A stretch of 5,156 bases of DNA from Clostridiales bacterium UBA2658. Lineage in GTDB: Bacteria > Bacillota > Clostridia > Oscillospirales > Oscillospiraceae. The notes under the pieces are model-generated. The model was given only the letters and a program-made list of their open reading frames with translations. It was not told where the DNA came from and did not search any database. Every line of letters starts with the position of its first letter. Position 1 is the first letter of the stretch. A program made the translations under genes and the position numbers. Below, one piece after another: positions 1-5,156 of this stretch. Where the stretch lies: contig DEMY01000086.1 in NCBI GenBank assembly GCA_002359425.1, forward strand, positions 23,797-28,952, in the 5' to 3' direction.

Positions 1-554
1 TGGATGCGATAATAGATTTCTGCTGTCATTTCAAGGACCTTTGCGACCTTGAAAGCAGCTTTCATGTCTGCCCCGACGCAGACGGCACCGTGCGACTGCA
101 AGAGGCAGGCGCTTGCCTTTTTTCCAAGCGCGGCCACGCAGTTTTCCGCAAGCTCCATGGAGCCGGGCAGCCCGTAGGCGGCGGTTCTGATTTCGTCGCC
201 GAGCGCCTGCGCTGCCTCGTCCGTCATGATGGGAATGCTCTCGCCCATACAGGAAAAGACGGTGGAGTTGATGGGGTGCGTGTGTACGATGGCGGTGACC
301 TCTGGCCGGGCCTTGTAGACCAAAAGGTGCAGGTCCGTTTCGATGGAGGGACGGCGCGCGCCGGATACGATTTTTTTATCCGGCGTCATGACCACAACGT
401 CGTCAACCGTGCAGGTCTCGTAGTCCATGCCGGACGGCGTTATGTAAACAAGGCCGCTTTCATCACGGACGCTGATGTTGCCCCATGTATCAACGGTAAA
501 GCCCTCGTGAATAAGCTTTTTCCCGGAGGAAACGATAATTTCGCGATAATCCAT
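1..554 (-). CDS. Class II aldolase/adducin family protein, FucA-like (3' end cut by window edge)
   Basis: The first 184 codons are present. FucA-type enzymes are about 215 residues, so roughly 30 C-terminal residues are missing beyond the left edge. The family cleaves or forms sugar 1-phosphates using a zinc ion, typically giving dihydroxyacetone phosphate plus an aldehyde in the cytoplasm. Visible landmarks in order are the phosphate-binding GNISVR (residues 25-30) and ITPSGMDYE (38-46), the catalytic-acid position Glu72 in RPSIETDLH, the zinc ligands His91 and His93 in VHTHP, and the third zinc ligand His155 in LLQSHG. These align well, from memory, with E. coli L-fuculose-1-phosphate aldolase (Glu73, His92, His94, His155). 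FucA Tyr113 is replaced here by Asp112, so fuculose phosphate need not be the substrate. The ATG at 554 is chosen because AAGGAG lies 11 bases upstream. The gene follows the second permease by 30 bases on the same strand, so it is probably co-transcribed with the importer. Family assignment is firm; the substrate is unknown. Confidence 0.92.
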   Translation of the reverse strand, partial: MDYREIIVSSGKKLIHEGFTVDTWGNISVRDESGLVYITPSGMDYETCTVDDVVVMTPDKKIVSGARRPSIETDLHLLVYKARPEVTAIVHTHPINSTVFSCMGESIPIMTDEAAQALGDEIRTAAYGLPGSMELAENCVAALGKKASACLLQSHGAVCVGADMKAAFKVAKVLEMTAEIYYRI

Positions 555-565
555 TTTGTGTGCTG

Positions 566-571
566 CTCCTT
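566..571 (-). promoter_or_regulatory. Ribosome binding site of the aldolase
   Basis: AAGGAG on the minus strand, 11 bases before the ATG at 552-554. It lies in the 30-base gap after the permease stop codon, which contains no hairpin or T tract. This supports both the chosen start and read-through from the transporter genes. Confidence 0.8.
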
Positions 572-584
572 AATTATGTTAACT

Positions 585-1547
585 TTAGCGCTTGCCCTTG
601 TCGTAAATTTCGCCCAGCGCGCGCGGCGCACGGTTCGAAGACGAAAAGAACATCAACAGCAAAAGCGTGAGAACGTAGGGCAGAATCATGATCAGGTCCG
701 AAAACGTACTTGCAAGGCCCAGCGTCTGCGCGAGCTTGTACCCGGCGGCGCGGGCGAGACCAAAGAGGAGGCAGGCACCCAGCGTCGGCCCGATCTTCCA
801 GTTGCCGAAGATCATGGCGGCAATGGCAAGGAAGCCGTAGCCCGCGTAGAGGCTCGGGGAGAAGCTTGCGGAAATCGCGTAAGCAAAGCAAATGCCGCCA
901 AGTCCGGCAAGCGCGCCGGAGATCATGACTGCCGCGAAGCGAATTTTTGCGACGTCCGCGCCTGCGGCGTCCACTGCGTGGGGGTTGTCGCCGCAGGCGC
1001 GCAAGCGCAGGCCGAAGCGGCTTTTATAGAGCACATAGGACGCGATGAACGCGACGGCGATAATGATCGGCTCAAAGTAGTACATATCCGTGAACACCGC
1101 GCCGAGGACAGGAATTTTTGAGATGCCCGGAATGGTAAATTTGCCGCAGACGCCGAGGACGAATTTGTTTGTCGGCTTTCCGAAAATGGCGGTATTGAGC
1201 TGGCTCGTGAAAAAGGTTGTGAGCGCGACGGCGAGAATGTTGATGACGACGCCGCTGATGACCTGATTGGCCCTGAACTTGACGCACAAAAGGGCGTGCA
1301 GCATTGCGAACACCGCGCCGCCCAAAACGGAGAACAGCAGTGCCAGCAAAAACAGTTTTGTCTCCATGCCGGCAAAATCGCCGCCGGTCATGGCCGTCAC
1401 GACCGCTGCGCCAACAAAAGCGCCGAAGCCGAGAAAGCCCTCAAGCGCGAGATTTGTGATGCCGCTGCGCTCGCTGAAAATGCCGCCGATGGCAATGATG
1501 AAAAGCGGGAGTGCAAAGGCAAGCCCGTCGATAATGATGCTGTTCAT
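585..1547 (-). CDS. ABC transporter permease, second subunit (NupQ/YufQ-like, nucleoside-type importer)
   Basis: A 320-residue integral membrane subunit of the BPD_transp_2 (branched-chain amino acid/sugar type) permease family; B. subtilis NupQ is about the same length. It would pair with the upstream permease to form the membrane channel. Family signatures are GIFSERSGITNLALEG (22-37), FRANQVISGVVINILA (91-106) and the cytoplasmic ATPase-coupling stretch GLRLRACGDNPHAVDAAG (179-196), followed by ISGALAGLGG (209-218) and GYGFLAIAAMIFGNW (236-250). Hydrophobic segments are at roughly 5-25, 33-55, 64-90, 96-115, 157-177, 203-226, 236-270 and 284-302, with a short basic C-terminal tail. The ATG at 1547 overlaps the preceding permease stop as ATGA, implying coupled translation, and AAGGAG lies 10 bases upstream. 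The gene looks intact. Substrate class is inferred from the gene set and family, not from any single residue. Confidence 0.95.
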   Translation of the reverse strand: MNSIIIDGLAFALPLFIIAIGGIFSERSGITNLALEGFLGFGAFVGAAVVTAMTGGDFAGMETKLFLLALLFSVLGGAVFAMLHALLCVKFRANQVISGVVINILAVALTTFFTSQLNTAIFGKPTNKFVLGVCGKFTIPGISKIPVLGAVFTDMYYFEPIIIAVAFIASYVLYKSRFGLRLRACGDNPHAVDAAGADVAKIRFAAVMISGALAGLGGICFAYAISASFSPSLYAGYGFLAIAAMIFGNWKIGPTLGACLLFGLARAAGYKLAQTLGLASTFSDLIMILPYVLTLLLLMFFSSSNRAPRALGEIYDKGKR

Positions 1548-2734
1548 GCCTTCTCGTCTCCTTCGTTTTCTGCCACCCTCTGCGCGGCAAGCGCCTCGTC
1601 GAGCATGGCTTCGTTTGTCTGCGCGACGCGATATTTGATATAGGCCCCGCAGGCGGAAAACAGTAGGATAAGACCCGTTATGACCTGCGAAATTTCCTGC
1701 GGAATGTTCATGATGGAGCTCATATAGTTGCTGCCCTTGGAAATGATGGTAATGAGCAGTGAGGAAAACAGAATGCCGATGGGGTTTGAGTTGCCCAGAA
1801 GGCAGACGGCGATGGAATCAAAGCCGACAGAGGTGAGGATGCGCGGCTGGATGCTGTTGAAGGTGCCGAGGTAGTAGGTGACGCCGGCAAGCCCCGCGAG
1901 CGCGCCGGAGATAAGCATGGAGATGACCATGCTTTTGCCGACGTTGATGCCTGCATATTTTGCCGCGCAGCGGTTGAGGCCGACGACCTTCAGCTCATAG
2001 CCCAACCGTGTCTTGTCGAGCAGAAAGCGGACGAGAAAGGCGGCCGGAATGGCGAGCACGATGCCGAGCGGAATATCGATCTTCAGTCCGAAAGCGGAAA
2101 CATTCATCAGCGTCAGCCGAGAGGCGGTCGAAACAGGGTTCGACTGGCGGGATACCATATTTATATAATTTTGGTTGATAAGAAAGCTCACAAGGTACTG
2201 GATAATATAGTTGAGCATGATGGAGGAGACGACCTCATTGATATTGAACCGGTGCTTGAGCCAGCCGATGAGTGCGCCGACAGCGCCGCCGACGGCAATG
2301 CCTGTGACCAAAACGAGCGGAATTGCCGCCGCCATGGGGAGCTTTGAATAGCCAATCAGCACGGACGTGACAAAGCCTGCGGCAAGCATCTGGCCGGAAA
2401 CGCCAATGTTAAAAAGGCCGGTCTTGAGTGCGACCGCGACTGCGAGAGCCGCAAAGATCATTGGCGTGAGGGCGTTCACCATGCCCATGAGGTCTGTGAG
2501 CTGCCCCTTGTGGGCGGCGTATTCCGGCTTTGGCAGAACGCCGCCGCCCTGCAAAAAGCATACAAATGTTGACCACGGGTTACTGTGGAACAGCGCAATC
2601 ACAACGGCGCAGGCGATAAAGCTGAGTAAGATCGCGAAGAGCGGAATGGTGATGTTTTGCGTTCTCTCATTTCCGAGAATCTTTACAAAGCCGCGTCCGA
2701 TGGGGCCGACGGCTGATTCTTTCGTCTTTTTCAC
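1544..2734 (-). CDS. ABC transporter permease, first subunit (NupP/YufP-like, nucleoside-type importer)
   Basis: A 396-residue membrane subunit of the BPD_transp_2 family and the likely partner of the next permease in the heterodimeric channel. Family landmarks are LTPMIFAALAVAVALKTGLF (89-108) followed by NIGVSGQM, then FNINEVVSSIMLNYI (163-177). The ATPase-contact loop VGLNRCAAKYAGINVGKS (251-268) runs into ISGALAGLAG, and GFDSIAVCLLGNSNPIGI (304-321) follows. Hydrophobic segments lie near 28-50, 89-130, 134-158, 168-188, 217-238, 268-290, 304-332 and 345-365. It is longer than the roughly 350-residue B. subtilis relative, mainly through a loop at about 60-85 and a charged 26-residue C-terminal tail (371-396). 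The start is a GTG whose last two bases overlap the ATPase TGA stop (GTGA). A G-rich ribosome-binding stretch precedes it, and the next in-frame Met (84) would delete the first membrane segment. The gene is intact. Confidence 0.94.
   Translation of the reverse strand: MKKTKESAVGPIGRGFVKILGNERTQNITIPLFAILLSFIACAVVIALFHSNPWSTFVCFLQGGGVLPKPEYAAHKGQLTDLMGMVNALTPMIFAALAVAVALKTGLFNIGVSGQMLAAGFVTSVLIGYSKLPMAAAIPLVLVTGIAVGGAVGALIGWLKHRFNINEVVSSIMLNYIIQYLVSFLINQNYINMVSRQSNPVSTASRLTLMNVSAFGLKIDIPLGIVLAIPAAFLVRFLLDKTRLGYELKVVGLNRCAAKYAGINVGKSMVISMLISGALAGLAGVTYYLGTFNSIQPRILTSVGFDSIAVCLLGNSNPIGILFSSLLITIISKGSNYMSSIMNIPQEISQVITGLILLFSACGAYIKYRVAQTNEAMLDEALAAQRVAENEGDEKA
1558..1563 (-). promoter_or_regulatory. 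Ribosome binding site of the second permease
   Basis: AAGGAG on the minus strand, 10 bases before the ATG at 1547 and embedded in the last codons of the upstream permease. It fixes the start of the second permease despite the 4-base overlap. Confidence 0.75.
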
Positions 2735-4260
2735 GCCTTCACCCCCATCATGTATTCGCCGACCTGATTGGCTGTCAGCGTTTCGGCGGGCGCAATTTTA
2801 CGCATCTCGCCGCTGAACATAACGCCGATGGTGTCAGCCAAACCGATGATCTCGTCAAGCTCGAGCGAAATGAGCAAAATCGCATTTCCGGCGTCGCGCT
2901 GCGCGACGATTTGCTTATGTATGTTTTCAATCGCGCCGATATCAAGGCCGCGCGTCGGCTGAACGAAGATCATAAGGCCGCTTTCTAGCTCTACCTCGCG
3001 CGCAATGATGGCCTTTTGCTGGTTGCCGCCGGACATGGAGCGCACCTGCGTTGAGATGCCCTGACCGCTGCGGATATCGTAGTCTGCAATCAGCTTTTTG
3101 CCGTGTTCGTCGAAAGCCCGCCTGTCCAAAACACCCTTGTGACAGAACGGTTCCTTGAAATAGTCCTTCAGCGCGAGATTTTCCGCAAGGTCAAAGTCCA
3201 GAACCAGACCGACGTCCTGACGGTCCTCAGGGATGTAGGATACGCCGCGCAGCGTCCGCTCGCGGACCGAAAGCGCCGTTACGTCCTCGCCGTTTAGAAA
3301 AATCTTTCCGCCGCAGGCGGGAATCAGGCCGGCAATCGCGTCGGCAAGCTCCGTCTGGCCGTTGCCGGAAACGCCCGCAATGGCGAATATTTCGCCCGCG
3401 TGGACGGTGAACGAAACATTTTTGACAGCCTGCACTCCGTCCGGGTCCCTGACCAAGAGGTCGTCCACCTTTAAAACCTCCGCGCCCGGCTGCATCGCGG
3501 CCTTGTCCACCGTGAAGCTGACCTCGCGGCCGACCATGCGGTTGGCCATTTCGCGCGTCGAGGTTGAAGCAACGTCGTACACCCCGATGAGTTTTCCGCG
3601 GCAGAGGATGGCGCAGCGGTCCGCAACCTGCTTAATCTCCTCGAGCTTGTGCGTGATGAGGATGACGGTCTTGCCCGCCTTTCGCAGCTCGCGGATGATG
3701 TTTAGAAGAAATTCGATTTCCTGCGGCGTCAAAACCGCCGTCGGCTCGTCAAAAATCAAAATCTCCGCCTCGCGGTAGAGCATTTTCAGGATTTCAACGC
3801 GCTGCCGGGTCGAGACGTTCACGTCCTCGATCTTCTTGTGCGGGTCCACCTCCAAACCGTAACGTTTGGAAAGCGCCGCAATCTTTTGTTCGGAGCCTTT
3901 CACGTCCACCGCCGGTAAAAAGCCGAGATGGCGCGTCATCGGTTCCTGGCCGAGAATAATGTTTTCCGTTACCGTGTAGTTTTCCACCAGCTTAAAGTGC
4001 TGGTGGACCATGCCGATGTTAAGCTTTGTTGCATAGGATGGAGAAGTTATGTTAACCTTTTTTCCGCGTATCCAAATTTCGCCCTCGTCTGGTTCGTACA
4101 TGCCGAAAAGCATCGACATAAGCGTTGATTTTCCGGCGCCGTTTTCACCCAGAATGGCATAGATCTCGCCCTTTTGGATAGAGATCGAGACGTCGTCGTT
4201 TGCGACGACGCCGGGAAAGCGCTTGGTAATATGGCGCATTTCTACTATAGTATCATCCAT
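2731..4260 (-). CDS. ABC transporter ATP-binding protein with two nucleotide-binding domains (NupO/YufO-like)
   Basis: A 509-residue cytoplasmic ATPase with tandem ABC domains, the arrangement of sugar and nucleoside importers (RbsA, NupO); B. subtilis NupO is about 510 residues. Domain 1 has Walker A GENGAGKST (38-46, Lys44), Q-loop Gln87, Walker B ILIFDEPTAVLT (167-178, Glu172) and switch His204, but a very degenerate signature NVSTRQRVEI (148-157). Domain 2 has a lysine-less Walker A GVSGNGQTEL (296-305), an intact signature MSGGNQQK (409-416) and a Walker B without the catalytic Glu (IFVQPTRGLDIGA, 431-443). Only the site made by Walker A-1 and signature-2 should hydrolyse ATP, as is usual in this family. 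The ATG at 4260 is preferred over an in-frame GTG at 4281: it has AGGGGAG 10 bases upstream, whereas the GTG would lie about 8 bases from the predicted transcript start. This is the first gene after its own promoter, and it overlaps the first permease by 4 bases. Confidence 0.97.
   Translation of the reverse strand: MDDTIVEMRHITKRFPGVVANDDVSISIQKGEIYAILGENGAGKSTLMSMLFGMYEPDEGEIWIRGKKVNITSPSYATKLNIGMVHQHFKLVENYTVTENIILGQEPMTRHLGFLPAVDVKGSEQKIAALSKRYGLEVDPHKKIEDVNVSTRQRVEILKMLYREAEILIFDEPTAVLTPQEIEFLLNIIRELRKAGKTVILITHKLEEIKQVADRCAILCRGKLIGVYDVASTSTREMANRMVGREVSFTVDKAAMQPGAEVLKVDDLLVRDPDGVQAVKNVSFTVHAGEIFAIAGVSGNGQTELADAIAGLIPACGGKIFLNGEDVTALSVRERTLRGVSYIPEDRQDVGLVLDFDLAENLALKDYFKEPFCHKGVLDRRAFDEHGKKLIADYDIRSGQGISTQVRSMSGGNQQKAIIAREVELESGLMIFVQPTRGLDIGAIENIHKQIVAQRDAGNAILLISLELDEIIGLADTIGVMFSGEMRKIAPAETLTANQVGEYMMGVKA
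3983..4007. repeat. Perfect 9-bp inverted repeat inside the ATPase gene
   Basis: TCCACCAGC-7 bases-GCTGGTGGA, located over the codons of the Q-loop region (VHQHFKLVE). No T tract follows on either strand, so it is not a terminator. It most likely arises from codon choice over a conserved peptide. Confidence 0.5.
4191..4210. repeat. Perfect 8-bp inverted repeat near the ATPase start
   Basis: CGTCGTCG-4 bases-CGACGACG, over the codons for VVANDDV (residues 18-24), about 50-70 bases into the coding region. It can form a stable hairpin early in the message. It is probably a by-product of codon choice, although a hairpin here could slow early translation. Confidence 0.45.
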
Positions 4261-4270
4261 GCAAGGTTTT

Positions 4271-4277
4271 CTCCCCT
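4271..4277 (-). promoter_or_regulatory. Ribosome binding site that decides the ATPase start
   Basis: AGGGGAG on the minus strand, 10 bases before the ATG at 4260. It lies downstream of the alternative in-frame GTG at 4281, so it can only serve the ATG. The GTG has just a poor GGGGTGA-like sequence at the extreme 5' end of the predicted message. Confidence 0.75.
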
Positions 4278-4295
4278 TCACCGATTTTCACCCCT

Positions 4296-4324
4296 ATTCT
4301 ACACGCCGCAGACGCGGCTGTCAA
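4296..4324 (-). promoter_or_regulatory. Strong sigma-A/sigma-70 type promoter for the ATPase-permease-permease-aldolase unit
   Basis: On the minus strand a perfect -35 hexamer TTGACA (4319-4324) is separated by exactly 17 bases from the -10 hexamer TAGAAT (4296-4301), five of six to consensus. Transcription should begin near 4288-4289, giving a leader of about 28 bases that ends at the ATPase ATG. The promoter sits directly downstream of two terminators, which fits a second, independently started transcript within the locus. No extended -10 TG is at the usual place. Prediction is from sequence only, but the match and placement are unusually good. Confidence 0.85.
4305..4318. repeat. Inverted repeat filling the promoter spacer (possible operator)
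   Basis: GCCGC-4 bases-GCGGC forms a perfect 5-bp-arm dyad lying wholly between the -35 and -10 hexamers. It can be loosely extended with ACA/TGT flanks if one base is skipped. A repressor bound here would block RNA polymerase. It is GC-rich, so chance or a local structural role cannot be excluded, and no regulator gene is visible in the window. Confidence 0.4.
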
Positions 4325-4350
4325 TGCGCGAAACGAGGACCGGTCTATGC

Positions 4351-4382
4351 AAAAAAAGGAGCGCATGGAAAAGAGGCACTCC
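4351..4382 (-). terminator. Second, weaker intrinsic terminator after the binding-protein gene
   Basis: On the minus strand GGAGTGC (4376-4382) can pair with GCGCTCC (4358-4364), seven pairs including one G-T wobble, around an 11-base loop. It is followed at once by seven T residues (4351-4357). The stem is shorter and the loop larger than in the first terminator 12 bases upstream, so it looks like a back-up stop. Confidence 0.65.
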
Positions 4383-4394
4383 GCTTCTGTGCGC

Positions 4395-4421
4395 AAAAAA
4401 ACAGGGGGCCGAAGCCCCCTG
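4395..4421 (-). terminator. Strong Rho-independent terminator of the binding-protein transcript
   Basis: On the minus strand CAGGGGGC (4414-4421) and GCCCCCTG (4402-4409) form a perfect, GC-rich 8-bp stem closed by a TTCG tetraloop, followed by seven T residues (4395-4401). It begins 14 bases after the binding-protein stop codon. The UUCG loop and T tract are those of a textbook intrinsic terminator. It would end most transcripts of the binding protein and stabilise the 3' end of that message. Confidence 0.95.
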
Positions 4422-4435
4422 CATGGTTCGCTGTC

Positions 4436-5156
4436 TTATTTGAGACCCTTAAAGTTGTCAACAGTCTCGGTGGAGGTGATGTCGGGCGGGACGATCTCGC
4501 CGGTCTTGACCTTGGCGTATGCGTCTTTCAAAGCGGAGAGCGTCTTCTCGCTGAGTTGCTGGTGGCCTTCTTCGGAGACGTAGCCGGTGGAATCGGTGTC
4601 GGCCTTCAGAAGGTTGTTGCCGCCCTTGAAGCTGCCGTCGCTGATGGCGGTGAGCTGGCGAACGATGTTGATGCCCATGTTTTTGAGGGCGGAGGTCAGA
4701 ACGATGTTTGAGGAACCGTTCTCGCCGTCCTTGTACTGGTCGGTGTCGCAGCCGATGACCTTGACGTCCTTGGCTTCCTTGGCGGCGGTGAACACACCGT
4801 TGCCGGAGTTGCCAGCGGCGACGAAGAGAACGTCAACACCCTGATCGATCAGAGCCTTGCCGACGACCTTGCCGGTCGCGGGATCGGTGAATCCGCCGAT
4901 GTAGTTGCCGCCGATTTTCTTTGCGTCGGCACCGGTGCCGACCGTACCGGCGTAGGAGGCGATCTCAATGCACTCGGCCTTGGTGTCGAGCTTCGCGTTT
5001 GCGTAGTTGACGCCGGCTTCAAAGCCGTACTGGTAGTTGATGTTGGAGGGGAAGGGCTGACCGTTGACGACGGCGACCTTGCCAGTCTTTGTTTCCATCG
5101 CGGCAGTGATACCGGCGAAGAAGCCGCTTTCCTGCTCAGCGAACAGCATTGCGTAG
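4436..5156 (-). CDS. BMP family substrate-binding lipoprotein, PnrA/NupN-like (N-terminus outside window)
   Basis: The 240 C-terminal codons of a periplasmic-binding-protein fold of the Bmp/PnrA/TmpC family, which captures purine nucleosides or related ligands at the outer face of the membrane for an ABC importer. Full-length relatives are about 350-360 residues, so the signal peptide, lipobox cysteine and first lobe strands lie beyond the right edge. Family landmarks, counted from the first full codon at the edge, are EQESGFFAG (7-15), TGKVAVVNG (24-32), QYGFEAGVNYAN (41-52), QGVDVLFVAAGNSGNGVF (104-121, ligand-contacting loop) and VIGCDTDQYK (132-141, where the family has a ribose-binding Asp). 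IVLTSALKNMG (150-160) and FKGG (176-179) follow. Internal Met 3 is not a start, since homology continues through it. Codon use is much more biased than in the transporter genes (all 15 Asn are AAC, all 9 Tyr are TAC), suggesting high expression. The ligand is unproven. Confidence 0.95.
   Translation of the reverse strand, partial: YAMLFAEQESGFFAGITAAMETKTGKVAVVNGQPFPSNINYQYGFEAGVNYANAKLDTKAECIEIASYAGTVGTGADAKKIGGNYIGGFTDPATGKVVGKALIDQGVDVLFVAAGNSGNGVFTAAKEAKDVKVIGCDTDQYKDGENGSSNIVLTSALKNMGINIVRQLTAISDGSFKGGNNLLKADTDSTGYVSEEGHQQLSEKTLSALKDAYAKVKTGEIVPPDITSTETVDNFKGLK

Noticed and set aside
90..1121. A long plus-strand open frame of 343 codons opposite the aldolase and second permease.
   Set aside because: Its translation is rich in Arg, Gly and Ala with no recognisable domain, and it spans two minus-strand genes with clear family motifs. 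It is a shadow of GC-rich coding on the other strand.
2155..2175. An AT-rich patch in the first permease considered as a promoter.
   Set aside because: It encodes the Asn/Tyr/Ile-rich loop NQNYINM, and I saw no convincing -35 and -10 pair at proper spacing.
3983..4007. The coding hairpin considered as an internal terminator.
   Set aside because: No T tract follows on either strand and it lies in the middle of an intact gene.
4261..4281. A GTG start at 4281 that would add seven residues to the ATPase.
   Set aside because: It would lie about 8 bases from the predicted transcript start without a good ribosome binding site, while AGGGGAG is correctly spaced for the ATG at 4260. Relatives also begin near the MDDTIVEM-like sequence.
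4223..4711. A plus-strand open frame running across the promoter and terminators into the lipoprotein gene.
   Set aside because: Its composition is low-complexity shadow-like and it crosses the strong minus-strand control region. Nothing supports translation.
5147..5149. An ATG that could be read as the start of the binding-protein gene.
   Set aside because: It lies inside the conserved EQESGFFAG region, the frame stays open to the window edge, and a protein starting there would lack the export signal and first lobe.
1..5156. CRISPR arrays, transposons, tRNA or rRNA genes, toxin-antitoxin or defence systems.
   Set aside because: No spaced direct repeats, transposase or recombinase motifs, tRNA-like folds or defence domains were found. 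Nearly all bases are accounted for by the importer genes, the aldolase and one control region.

Overview
The window holds most of one import locus, entirely on the minus strand. Reading in the direction of transcription (right to left) it contains: the C-terminal two thirds of a BMP/PnrA-type substrate-binding lipoprotein; a short control region with two tandem terminators and a strong sigma-A type promoter; a two-domain sugar-type ABC ATPase; two overlapping ABC permeases; and the start of a class II (FucA-like) aldolase that runs off the left edge. The order of binding protein, ATPase, permease, permease and the protein lengths match the Bacillus subtilis NupNOPQ guanosine/nucleoside importer family. 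Exact substrate cannot be read from the sequence.

Organism: the GC content is moderately high (roughly mid to upper fifties by eye). Shine-Dalgarno sites are strong (AAGGAG), and the terminators are hairpins with T tracts. The proteins resemble those of Firmicutes, so a high-GC member of the Clostridia, such as a gut Oscillospirales-type bacterium, fits best. This is an inference, not a placement.

Layout: 4436-5156 is the binding protein, cut at its N-terminus by the window edge. 4261-4435 is the only sizeable non-coding stretch and is fully used. It has a perfect 8-bp UUCG-loop terminator (4395-4421), a second weaker terminator (4351-4382), and a TTGACA-17-TAGAAT promoter with a palindrome in its spacer (4296-4324). 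A purine-rich ribosome binding site then precedes the ATPase ATG at 4260. The ATPase and first permease overlap by 4 bases (GTGA), and the two permeases overlap by 4 bases (ATGA). The aldolase follows after 30 bases with its own ribosome binding site and no visible terminator between.

How it works together (inference): the lipoprotein is made in excess from an upstream promoter outside the window, with its message ended by the tandem terminators. The membrane and ATPase parts, plus the aldolase, come from the internal promoter. Linking a nucleoside importer to a class II sugar-phosphate aldolase suggests uptake of a nucleoside whose (deoxy)pentose-phosphate moiety is cleaved to a C3 phosphate and an aldehyde. 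The 5'-deoxyadenosine or methylthioadenosine salvage (DHAP shunt) is the leading example. The genes that would prove this lie beyond the left edge. No tRNA, rRNA, CRISPR array, insertion sequence or novel defence-type system is visible.
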